NCBI GenBank assembly: GCA_900555465.1
Contig: USLE01000094.1
Coordinates: 1-5,856 of the forward strand
Direction: 5' to 3'
Source: an uncultured Butyricicoccus sp.
GTDB taxonomy: Bacteria > Bacillota > Clostridia > Oscillospirales > Butyricicoccaceae
DNA length: 5,856 nucleotides
Shown here: piece after piece, positions 1 to 5,854 of the stretch
Layout of the letters: each line of letters starts with the position of its first letter
Numbering within the stretch: the stretch's first letter is position 1
Program-made: the position numbers and the translations under genes
Notes under the pieces: model-generated
Database searches by the model: none
Told to the model about the DNA's origin: nothing
Seen by the model: only the letters and a program-made list of their open reading frames with translations

Positions 1-140
1 GCTTCATGGTGGACGCCTCCTCGCTGCTGATCTGCTACTTCGACGGGCAGCCCGGCGGCACGGCGCAGACCGTGCACATGGCGCAAAAGGCCGGTCTGTC
101 CATTTTCAACCTCGCGGACGGGCAGCTCAAGCTGTTTTAA
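1..140 (+). CDS. SLOG/DUF1273-family protein, C-terminal end (partial)
   Basis: Only the last 45 codons are present, read from base 3 to the TAA at 138-140; the start lies off the left edge. The peptide has a hydrophobic strand followed by a glycine-rich loop (SLLICYFDGQPGGTAQTV) and then a helix with AQKAG. This matches what I know of the end of DUF1273/YpsA-like SLOG proteins, where a strand and a GGT loop form part of a Rossmann-like nucleotide-binding fold. The biochemical role of most such proteins is unknown, so no function is assigned. It converges on the - strand gene that follows, and both share the hairpin at 154-187. The family call rests on a short tail and is moderately sure; the reading frame itself is clear. 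Confidence 0.65.
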   Translation, partial: FMVDASSLLICYFDGQPGGTAQTVHMAQKAGLSIFNLADGQLKLF

Positions 141-153
141 TCCCAAGATGTAA

Positions 154-187
154 AAAACGGAGGAAGCCATTCGGCTTCCTCCGTTTT
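154..187. terminator. Bidirectional intrinsic terminator
   Basis: A perfect 15-bp stem pairs AAAACGGAGGAAGCC (154-168) with its complement (173-187) around the loop ATTC. The right arm ends in TTTT on the + strand, and the complement of the A-run at 152-157 gives six T on the - strand. It lies 13 bases after the + strand stop codon and 31 bases after the - strand stop codon, so it can end transcription from both convergent genes. Confidence 0.92.
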
Positions 188-218
188 GTCTTTCCTTCTC
201 ACAGGATATTTCGCAGCG

Positions 219-1400
219 TCATCGCGTGTCGGACGCGCCGTTGATGGGCGCGGTGCTGATCGTGATGCGCGGCGACGGGATGCCCTGCCGCGACATATAC
301 GCGGTCAGCAACTGTACGGTCTGCGCGGTCTCGCGGCTGTGGTGCAGCTGCACGACCAGATTCCCGCTGGTCGAGGCGAACTGCTGCGCGGTCGTGGCAT
401 AGGCCCGGGCGGCGGACTGAGTCGCATCGCCGCTGTCGAGCGCAGCATCCCACAGGCGGTAGCCCGCAGCGACCAATGCGTCACGCTGGGCTTCGGTCAG
501 TGCCTTGCACCCGCTCTGGTTGGAGACAATGCGGGTCGTGACGCCGGTCAGCAGCGCAAGGCGCTCATTCGCAGACGCGAGGCTTGCAACCAGCGCATCC
601 GGATCAGTCTCGCTTGACGCATCGAGCAGGAGCGCGGGCGCGTGCCCCTCCGCCACGATGCGGCGCACGGTGTCGTCCGTCCATGCCGCGGTGTCCACGG
701 GCAGGAAAAAGGTCGCCTGCCGGTTCGCGCTGTCAAGCGCGTCCAGAATCGCCGGGGTATAGCTGGTCGGCGCACCGTAAAACGTCAGATAGACATAGGC
801 CGGGCGCTGCGCCGGCTCCTCCTCGACCTCGGGGATAGGCGGCTCCTCCGGCTGCACCGGCTGCGGAGGCGGGTCGGGCTGCACCGGGGGTTCCGGCTGA
901 TCCGGAACGCCGCGGTATGTATTGATCGCGCTTTCGATCTCCCCGGATTTGGAGGCGGTAAAGCTGGAATCGCTCTGGGCCGTGCCGTCGGTCACGCGCA
1001 GCACGGTCTCGCCCGCGACTGAGATCGTCGAGTAGCCCAGTCCGAACTTGCCGCAGCACAGCGTAACCGGAACGTACACCGTGCCGTTCATATCGTAAGC
1101 CGGGGAGGGATAGCTGTTCAGGTTCTGGTCATATACATAGCCCTCGTTCAGGGAAAAGCTCAGCGTTTCCCCGTTGGCGGACATGTTCAGCACGCTGTCC
1201 TCGATCGACGAGGACACGCCCAGCGAGGAGAACACGCTGTACGGCACATACAGCTCGCCGCCGAGCCGCTGCGGCATGGTGCTGTCGTCGAGCGGCAGCA
1301 GCGTGTCGTTGACCGCGGTCAGCGTCAGCGCGCGGGCAGGTGCGGGCATCATCAGGATCACGAGCGCCGCGCACAGCAAAGCGCTCGCCAGTTTTTTCAA
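219..1400 (-). CDS. Secreted copper-amine-oxidase-N-like / degenerate polysaccharide deacetylase protein
   Basis: The 393-aa product starts with a signal peptide (KK, a hydrophobic core, then ending near PARA at residue 24), so it is probably exported. Residues about 26-136 resemble the copper amine oxidase N-terminal-like domain of clostridial envelope proteins (YVPYSVF, then NGTVYVPVTL). Residues about 165-200 are a Pro/Glu-rich linker. Residues 201-385 follow the NodB polysaccharide deacetylase fold: VYLTF, PAILDAL, ATFFLPV, GYRLWDAALDSGD and LVVQLHHS. The catalytic TFDDGP motif is here TFYGAP (206-211), the usual H-x3-H zinc motif after GH (252-253) is absent, and the RPP motif is missing. 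It is therefore likely a wall-associated protein without deacetylase activity, perhaps carbohydrate binding. The only in-frame start is TTG at 1400-1398, 21 bases from a good ribosome site that instead faces a GTG in another frame. Confidence 0.8.
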   Translation of the reverse strand: MKKLASALLCAALVILMMPAPARALTLTAVNDTLLPLDDSTMPQRLGGELYVPYSVFSSLGVSSSIEDSVLNMSANGETLSFSLNEGYVYDQNLNSYPSPAYDMNGTVYVPVTLCCGKFGLGYSTISVAGETVLRVTDGTAQSDSSFTASKSGEIESAINTYRGVPDQPEPPVQPDPPPQPVQPEEPPIPEVEEEPAQRPAYVYLTFYGAPTSYTPAILDALDSANRQATFFLPVDTAAWTDDTVRRIVAEGHAPALLLDASSETDPDALVASLASANERLALLTGVTTRIVSNQSGCKALTEAQRDALVAAGYRLWDAALDSGDATQSAARAYATTAQQFASTSGNLVVQLHHSRETAQTVQLLTAYMSRQGIPSPRITISTAPINGASDTR

Positions 1401-1421
1401 AGCGTTTCGGATACACGGTCA

Positions 1422-1428
1422 CTCCTTT
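1422..1428 (-). promoter_or_regulatory. Ribosome binding site that disagrees with the gene's reading frame
   Basis: On the - strand AAAGGAG lies 5 bases before GTG (1416-1414) and 21 bases before TTG (1400-1398). Only the TTG is in frame with the signal peptide and body of the protein, because a TGA closes that frame just downstream of the site. The GTG frame reads VYPKRFEK and then leaves the protein frame at the A6 run (1397-1392). Loss of one A would give MYPKRFEKLASALLC, a normal signal peptide start. Confidence 0.75.
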
Positions 1429-1447
1429 CAGCAAATCATACGAACAT

Positions 1448-1476
1448 ATTATAGCAAACCGCGGCGGGTTTGTCAC
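1448..1476 (-). promoter_or_regulatory. Promoter of the secreted deacetylase-like gene
   Basis: Read on the - strand, the -35 box is GTGACA (1476-1471), the spacer is 17 bases, and the -10 box is TATAAT (1453-1448) preceded by TGC, giving an extended -10. The predicted transcript would start near 1441, only about 13 bases before the ribosome site. That leaves almost no room for a longer leader. Confidence 0.8.
1455..1472. promoter_or_regulatory. Possible operator: inverted repeat in the promoter spacer
   Basis: CAAACC (1455-1460) and GGTTTG (1467-1472) form a perfect 6-bp inverted repeat around six bases. It fills the spacer between the -10 and -35 boxes of the - strand promoter, a common place for a repressor to bind. 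The regulator is not identifiable, and chance remains possible for a 12-base palindrome. Confidence 0.35.
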
Positions 1477-1496
1477 CCTTTGCACGCAAAAACGCC

Positions 1497-1524
1497 TTGC
1501 TTTATCTTGGCAAAGTGCTATAAT
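1497..1524 (+). promoter_or_regulatory. Promoter of ilvE
   Basis: A consensus TATAAT at 1519-1524 is preceded by TGC, giving an extended -10 (TGCTATAAT). The -35 box is weak (TTGCTT, 1497-1502) with a 16-base spacer, as often seen with extended -10 promoters. The untranslated leader would be about 75-80 bases. That is too short for a T-box, and no complete leader peptide of the attenuator type is visible in it. Confidence 0.75.
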
Positions 1525-1608
1525 AAAAAGAAAGCGAAGGGTCGTCCCCAGCCGGGTATTGACCTCCTGCTTTTGCAACAAAACCATTATAGAAAGAGTG
1601 AAACCAGC

Positions 1609-2676
1609 ATGCTTCAGATCAAAACACAGCTCACAACCAACAAAAAGCCCAAGCCGGACGAAAACAACCTCGGCTTCGGCATATATTACACCGATCACAT
1701 GCTGATTATTGACCACGACGAGGAACAGGGCTGGCACGATGCGCGCATCGTCCCGTATGCGCCGCTGACGCTCGATCCCGCGGCAATGGTGTTCCATTAC
1801 GCGATGGAATCCTTCGAGGGCCTCAAGGCTTACCGCACGCCGGACGGCTCGATCCAGCTGTTCCGCCCGGATAAAAACGCCGAGCGCATGATCAATACCA
1901 ACCACCGTATGTGCCTGCCCAGCCTGCCGGTAGAGGACTTTGTGCAGGCGGTCAAGGCGCTTGTCGCGGTCGACCAGGACTGGGTGCCGCACCAGGAGGG
2001 CACCAGCCTATATATCCGTCCGTTTGTCATTGCGACCGAGCCGCACCTCGGCGTGCGCCCGTCCCGGACCCACCAGTTCATCATCGTGTGTTCGCCGGTC
2101 GGCGCGTACTACTCCACCGGCATCAACCCGGTCAAGATTTTTGTTGAGGACGAATACACCCGCGCCTGCCCGGGCGGCACCGGCTTTACCAAGTGCGGCG
2201 GCAACTACGCGGCCAGCCTGATCAGCCAGGTCAAGGCGCACGAGCTCGGCTACGAGCAGACCCTGTGGCTGGACGGCGTGGAGCACAAGTATGTAGAGGA
2301 AGTCGGCTCGATGAACTGCTTCTTCAAGATCGACGGCACGGTCTACACTGCGCCCTGCGTGGGCACGGTCCTGCCGGGCGTCACCCGCATGAGCTGCATC
2401 GACCTTCTGAAGCACTGGGGCATCCCGGTATCCGAGGAGCGCCTGCCGATCGCGGACGTCATGCAGGCGGCGCGCGACGGCAAGCTCGAAGAGGTGTTCG
2501 GCACCGGCACCGCGGCGGTCATCTCCCCGGTCGGCGAACTGCGCTACGAGGACGAGGTCGCCCACATCAATAACGGCGAGATCGGTGAGATCACCCATAA
2601 GTTGTACAACACCCTGACCGGCATCCAGTGGGGCACCCTGCCGGACGAGCTCGGCTGGACGGTCAAGGTCGACTGA
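1609..2676 (+). CDS. ilvE: Branched-chain amino acid aminotransferase
   Basis: This 355-aa PLP enzyme of fold type IV reversibly transfers the amino group between glutamate and the keto acids of leucine, isoleucine and valine, in the cytoplasm. Family hallmarks are GWHDARIVPY (41-50), VFHYAMESFEGLKAYR (61-76), the PLP lysine Lys195 in GGTGFTKCGGNY, EEVGSMN (230-236) with the glutamate expected to contact the PLP ring nitrogen, and the phosphate-binding GTGTAAVISPVG near 298-309. Length and motifs match the eukaryotic-like BCAT branch found in many Clostridia, and the protein looks complete. The reading frame is open far upstream, but ATG 1609 is chosen because the homologous part begins just after it and an AAAGAG ribosome-like site lies about 10 bases before it. 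It is probably monocistronic: its own promoter lies upstream and a hairpin lies 45 bases after the stop. Confidence 0.95.
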   Translation: MLQIKTQLTTNKKPKPDENNLGFGIYYTDHMLIIDHDEEQGWHDARIVPYAPLTLDPAAMVFHYAMESFEGLKAYRTPDGSIQLFRPDKNAERMINTNHRMCLPSLPVEDFVQAVKALVAVDQDWVPHQEGTSLYIRPFVIATEPHLGVRPSRTHQFIIVCSPVGAYYSTGINPVKIFVEDEYTRACPGGTGFTKCGGNYAASLISQVKAHELGYEQTLWLDGVEHKYVEEVGSMNCFFKIDGTVYTAPCVGTVLPGVTRMSCIDLLKHWGIPVSEERLPIADVMQAARDGKLEEVFGTGTAAVISPVGELRYEDEVAHINNGEIGEITHKLYNTLTGIQWGTLPDELGWTVKVD

Positions 2677-2720
2677 CCGCCTTTGACCGGAGAAGCACAA
2701 TATTTCTGGCGCTAAAAAAC

Positions 2721-2752
2721 AAAGGGACTTGGGAATTTTCCCAAGTCCCTTT
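2721..2752. terminator. Strong intrinsic terminator between ilvE and the element
   Basis: A 14-bp perfect stem pairs AAAGGGACTTGGGA (2721-2734) with 2739-2752 around ATTT. On the - strand it is followed by G and then six T (2719-2714), so it is a strong terminator for whatever is read from the right. On the + strand the tail is four T, enough to serve ilvE as well. It lies 7 bases beyond the - strand stop codon at 2760, as would be expected for the native terminator of the host gene whose 3' end is found there. Confidence 0.9.
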
Positions 2753-2759
2753 TGCGTAT

Positions 2760-2825
2760 TCAGATCCGTTTGCGGATATGGTCGAGCGCGCCCTTTTCCA
2801 GGCGGGAGACCTGCGCCTGCGAGAT
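2760..2825 (-). pseudogene. sigG: 3'-terminal fragment of a sporulation sigma factor gene, SigG-like
   Basis: The last 21 codons of the recombinase frame encode ISQAQVSRLEKGAL and a basic tail (DHIRKRI). ISQAQVSRLEK is the helix-turn-helix of region 4.2 at the C-terminus of SigG; SigF, SigE and SigK have recognisably different residues here (SQVQVSR, SQSYISR, SRSYVSR). The TGA is followed by a - strand terminator, as expected at a real gene end. I infer that this is the host sigG 3' end, left at the element's left junction and now read as the recombinase C-terminus. The remainder of sigG should lie to the right of the window on the same strand. Alternatively, the recombinase may always have carried this segment as part of its attachment site. 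Confidence 0.75.
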
Positions 2826-4466
2826 GTGGATTTCCTCAAACGAAAGGACGTTATTTTTCTTCTTCGGCCGTGCATATTCTGCGTGATACGCCTTGTCCAT
2901 GATCAGGCAGATATCCAGATAAATTTTTGTGTTGGTCTCATCCGCATCCACAAGGATATGGTCGACCAGCGCCTTGGACATTTCGCGCGAAAAACCGCAG
3001 TTGGCGTTCCACTGTTGCTCAATTGTTTTGGAGAGCTTTTCCACGCGCCTGATGCGCTCCGCCAGATTCCGTCCGGCATTTTTCAGCCCGCTGCACCGCT
3101 CCTCCAGCGCTGCGATCTTTTCATTATACTGCTCGTTTCTCTTTTTGAATTCTTCATTGGACAGCGCCCCATCGAGCGCCAGTTCGAGCAGTTTTTCCTT
3201 TTTATCGATCAATGCGCCGATCTGCTCTTCCAGCTTTTCGAGCTCCGCACTGTGGTCCTGCTGCGCGGCAAAGGCTTTGAGATCGTCGATATACTCCTGC
3301 ATGGCAGCGGATTTTTCATCCGTCACCCGTTCAAATACCCTGGCCAATACGCGGTCCAGCTCGCTGCTGTAGATCGTGGGAGAATGGCAGCCGCCCTCTT
3401 TGCCCTTCTGCCGGTACAGCTTGCAGTTCCAGCACTCCACCTCTCCCCTGCGTTTGCTCTTATATACATGCCGGTGAAAGGTCGTGCCGTGTCTTGCGCA
3501 GATCAGCTTGCCGCTGTATGCATACCGGTTCTGAGACGCCTGCGCGTGCTGCTTCATGGTCTTTCCCCGCTCGGCCAGCAGGCGGTTTGCAGCCTCCCAG
3601 AGCGGCTCCGGCACAATGGCCGGCACCCTCTCATCCTCGTGGACAATCCACTTGTCCGCGTCCAGACGGTAGGTGCGGCCGTCGCGGTAGTCCCGCGTTG
3701 CGTACCGCCGTCCGGCGTAGCAGCCCTTATACTTCGGGTTGCGGATCATGCCGTACAGGGTGGAATACGTGACCGGCTTTCCCTGCCTGCCGACTATACC
3801 GCGGCTGTCCAGATCGTTTGCAATCGCCCGCAAGCCCAGATCACCGGCCACATACCGCTCGAACACTTCGCGGACGATCTCCGCTTCGGATTCGACAATC
3901 TCCAGCCTGCCATCCACCTTATTATAGCCGAACAGGTTGTTCTGCCCCAGCAGCACGCTGTTCTCCTGTGCCCGCTTGAACCCGAACCGGGTGCGTTCGG
4001 ACAGCTTGCGCACCTCGTCCTGCGCGATGGAGGACATGATGGTCAGCCGCAGTTCAGCGTCCTTATCAAATGTATTAATATTATCATTTTGAAAAAATAC
4101 GCCGACGCCGTGGCGGAGCAGCTCGCGGGTATACCGGATGCTGTCCAGCGTATTACGGGCAAAGCGGCTGATCTCCTTGGTGATGATCAGATCAAACTGG
4201 CCGGTTTCCGCATCCTCGATCATCTGCAGGAACTGCTCACGCTTGGCAACCGATGTGCCCGAGATACCTTCATCCACATAGCCGCCCGCAAACGTCCAGT
4301 TCGGGTTGCTGTGGATATACTCTTCATAAAAGCGCCGCTGGTTATCCAAACTGTTCAGCTGCTCATCTTTATCGGTCGACACGCGGGCGTAATAGGCCAC
4401 AGCGATCTTCATTTCGAAAATGCTGCGGCCCTGCGCCAGCAGGTCGTCCAGCTTGCGGACGTCCAT
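2760..4466 (-). CDS. Large serine recombinase (site-specific integrase/excisionase of the element)
   Basis: This 568-aa protein inserts and excises the element. The resolvase catalytic domain begins at YARVSTD (26-32) with nucleophile Ser30 and Arg28; GYVDEGISGTS (62-72) and KEISRFARN (97-105) follow. The recombinase domain spans about 178-290 (AIANDLDSRGI, NPKYKG). Residues about 316-362 form a zinc ribbon with likely ligands Cys323, Cys348 and Cys360 plus His326 or Cys345. A long coiled coil covers about 400-480. The end is unusual: residues 548-568 (ISQAQVSRLEKGAL...) match the end of sporulation factor SigG rather than a recombinase tail. AGGAGG lies 5 bases before ATG 4466, so this start is preferred over Met19. 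The stop of the 59-aa gene is 15 bases upstream, so the two are likely co-transcribed. Confidence 0.95.
   Translation of the reverse strand: MDVRKLDDLLAQGRSIFEMKIAVAYYARVSTDKDEQLNSLDNQRRFYEEYIHSNPNWTFAGGYVDEGISGTSVAKREQFLQMIEDAETGQFDLIITKEISRFARNTLDSIRYTRELLRHGVGVFFQNDNINTFDKDAELRLTIMSSIAQDEVRKLSERTRFGFKRAQENSVLLGQNNLFGYNKVDGRLEIVESEAEIVREVFERYVAGDLGLRAIANDLDSRGIVGRQGKPVTYSTLYGMIRNPKYKGCYAGRRYATRDYRDGRTYRLDADKWIVHEDERVPAIVPEPLWEAANRLLAERGKTMKQHAQASQNRYAYSGKLICARHGTTFHRHVYKSKRRGEVECWNCKLYRQKGKEGGCHSPTIYSSELDRVLARVFERVTDEKSAAMQEYIDDLKAFAAQQDHSAELEKLEEQIGALIDKKEKLLELALDGALSNEEFKKRNEQYNEKIAALEERCSGLKNAGRNLAERIRRVEKLSKTIEQQWNANCGFSREMSKALVDHILVDADETNTKIYLDICLIMDKAYHAEYARPKKKNNVLSFEEIHISQAQVSRLEKGALDHIRKRI
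2820..2840 (-). other. Probable left attachment junction (attL)
   Basis: Upstream of this stretch (- strand) the protein reads as recombinase; downstream it reads as SigG. Codons 543-548 read F-E-E-I-H-I, where SigG has EEIGI, so the H547 codon (CAC, 2828-2826), in place of glycine, may mark the crossover or lie just on the element side of it. Large serine recombinases usually need only a few shared bases at the core. Here EEI and I could be shared, so the core cannot be placed to the base without the empty site. Confidence 0.5.
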
Positions 4467-4481
4467 GGTTCCCTCCTGCGT

Positions 4482-4661
4482 TTACGTGAAATCGGTTCTG
4501 GTTGCTTCCATTGTACCGCGGCTATGCAGATTCGTCAACTTTTTCGCCTGCAAACGGCGTACAAAATCATGTTCCTCGCGGGAAACATGTCCATTTTTGT
4601 ACATTTCGTCGTTGAGCGCCAGAATCTGATAGATCTGGCCGCGGCGGATAGTGTCGTTCAT
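4482..4661 (-). CDS. Small SHOCT-like protein of the element
   Basis: The 59-aa product is charged and helical. Residues 10-38 (YQILALNDEM, then MYKNGHVSREEHDFVRRL) fit the short helix-turn-helix pattern of SHOCT-type C-terminal domains (L...MY..G.IS.EE......L). I do not recognise a defined family function. GAAGGAGG (4676-4669) lies 7 bases before ATG 4661, which decides this start over the upstream Met at 4751, whose extra 30 codons have no good ribosome site and run through the spacer. It sits between the relaxase and the recombinase, 15 bases before the recombinase start, so it is likely co-translated with it. Its position would suit a factor that adjusts recombinase direction or amount, but that is inference only. 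Confidence 0.75.
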   Translation of the reverse strand: MNDTIRRGQIYQILALNDEMYKNGHVSREEHDFVRRLQAKKLTNLHSRGTMEATRTDFT

Positions 4662-4731
4662 GGTTTTTCCTCCTTCTCTTGAATTAGTATGTTCGATCAC
4701 AAACCCTTTCAGACAACTTAACTTACAAAAA

Positions 4732-5496
4732 TTACAGTCGATCAATATCATACGAAATTTCTTTCTGCAGCTTATGGTGTCTCGTCCTATTTACGACCTC
4801 TACAGCACGTTTTCGGTCGCCTGCAAGCGTACGCTTACCACGTTGCTCCTTTTGCCAATCGATTCGGCTGAGATGGATAGTCGGCAAGCGATCAATCCCC
4901 TGTACCTGTAAGCTTTCATGGCTGACGCGGATGTCCAGCCCATTTCGCTCATACGCGCGATTTTGTACGGCGGCCCACTGCTCTCTCCAGAGGTGGATAC
5001 ACGCCCGCTTGTCGTGCTCACGATCCTTCCGCTTGCTGAAACCCTCTTCGGTAATCGTACGGGTAGGAACGATGATATGGACGTGAGGGTTGTCCCGTGT
5101 ATGATCTGTTGAGTTTCGACCTGCGTGAATCGCAGCAATCGCGCACAAGTCGCATGAAAGAAAATTCTTCTGGATAAAATCCGCGACGATTTTCTGTAAC
5201 TCATACAGCGGCAGTTCGTTTGGCAGCGAGCCCTTGAACTCCCGGGCTGTCCGAGCATCCCAGCGCACCTCAGCTGCCTCGATCGCATCGCACAGGGTTT
5301 GTAGATCATCGTAGCCGGGCGGTGCACAGGAAGGCTGAAAGATCCTGCAACCCAGAACATCCTGTCGACGATGGTAGTAGGTCTTCCCCAAATAGGAATC
5401 CTGTAGACGTTGGCCGCTGATGTAGTTGGCGAGCCGGGTGACCGAACGTCCTTTGCCGCGGCTGATGACCTGCACTTCGAGATGGTAATTGCCCAT
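4732..5496 (-). CDS. MobA/MobL-family relaxase (MOBQ-like)
   Basis: The 254-aa protein should nick the element at its oriT, stay covalently bound to the 5' end through a tyrosine, and lead the strand into a recipient cell. It opens with YHLEVQVISRGKGRSVTRLANY; Tyr25 sits where the MOBQ relaxase of RSF1010/R1162 has its catalytic Tyr25. SLPNELP (90-96) matches the conserved ALPxEL segment, and NPHVHI (136-141) is the HUH metal-binding motif (His138, His140). The stretch PTIHLSRIDWQKEQRG...GDRKRAVEVVN (205-236) is the usual end of the MobA/L domain. The protein stops soon after, so it has no primase or helicase extension and looks like a compact but complete relaxase. AAAGGAGGT (5512-5504) lies 7 bases before ATG 5496. 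It follows the accessory gene by 31 bases. Confidence 0.92.
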   Translation of the reverse strand: MGNYHLEVQVISRGKGRSVTRLANYISGQRLQDSYLGKTYYHRRQDVLGCRIFQPSCAPPGYDDLQTLCDAIEAAEVRWDARTAREFKGSLPNELPLYELQKIVADFIQKNFLSCDLCAIAAIHAGRNSTDHTRDNPHVHIIVPTRTITEEGFSKRKDREHDKRACIHLWREQWAAVQNRAYERNGLDIRVSHESLQVQGIDRLPTIHLSRIDWQKEQRGKRTLAGDRKRAVEVVNRTRHHKLQKEISYDIDRL

Positions 5497-5527
5497 GATT
5501 CTGACCTCCTTTAATGTGAGCGTCCAC

Positions 5528-5854
5528 TTACACGTCGTCTTGGCAAACCTCTTGACCGCTGCGCTGTTCGGCTCTGTCGCGCAACTCTTGCATTAGATCC
5601 GGAGAGTCCGCCAACGCAGCCAGAAGATCCTCCAGATCCCGAAAGCGCTCCTGATTTTCCTCCTTGCTTTTCGCGGGTTTGATCGCTTCAAGCGCGGGGA
5701 AATACTCAACCACCAAAGCACCGACGATCAGCTGTCGTTGGGTTGATTCTTTCTTCTGCGCCTCCTGTGCCTGACGTGCGGCTTTACGCTCGTCGTACAT
5801 GCGCTGGTCGAATTTGTGCTTCGCGTTCTGCACGCGTTCCTCGATGGTTTTCAT
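5528..5854 (-). CDS. Small coiled-coil mobilization accessory protein (MobC/DUF3847-like)
   Basis: The 108-aa product begins MKTIEERVQNAKHKFDQ, followed by a charged coiled coil to about residue 42 (KAARQAQEAQKKES), a short hydrophobic strand or helix (LIVGALVVEYFP, 42-53), and an acidic, helical C-terminal half. Small proteins with this plan (KTIEE...coiled coil...RxLIxxGAxxE) are common directly upstream of MobA/L relaxases in clostridial elements, some called DUF3847, and are thought to help the relaxase bind oriT. The position, 31 bases before the relaxase, fits. The start at 5854 is only two bases from the window edge, so its ribosome site cannot be seen and the true start could lie further out. 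The family call is moderate; the function is inferred from context. Confidence 0.6.
   Translation of the reverse strand: MKTIEERVQNAKHKFDQRMYDERKAARQAQEAQKKESTQRQLIVGALVVEYFPALEAIKPAKSKEENQERFRDLEDLLAALADSPDLMQELRDRAEQRSGQEVCQDDV

Noticed and set aside
186..617. + strand open frames opposite the secreted protein gene
   Set aside because: They are antisense shadows without ribosome sites, and they read through arginine-rich, low-complexity translations.
1530..1608. Leader peptide or T-box control of ilvE
   Set aside because: The leader is only about 75-80 bases, with no T-box sequence, antiterminator or terminator. The Ile-Asp-Leu-Leu-Leu-Leu codons seen in it are in frame with ilvE but have no start codon or ribosome site.
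1129..1992. 287-codon - strand frame covering the ilvE promoter and both gene starts
   Set aside because: It has no family features, runs antisense through ilvE and then through the signal peptide gene in the wrong frame. Only its VYPKRFEK part matters, and that is discussed under the start-codon mismatch.
2799..2819. Inverted repeat CAGGCG-N9-CGCCTG as the attachment site centre
   Set aside because: It lies wholly inside SigG-like codons. If the crossover were at its centre, the preceding ISQAQ codons would have to be of element origin, which is less simple. It is probably a codon coincidence, though part of attB cannot be excluded.
2628..4682. Very long (684-codon) open frame on the + strand
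   Set aside because: It is antisense to the recombinase, has no ribosome site or recognisable domains, and arises from GC-rich codon structure. The - strand product has clear catalytic motifs.
4662..4731. Promoter before the 59-aa gene (TTGTCT and CATACT on the - strand)
   Set aside because: The spacer is 19 bases and the boxes are weak; read-through from the relaxase gene explains expression.
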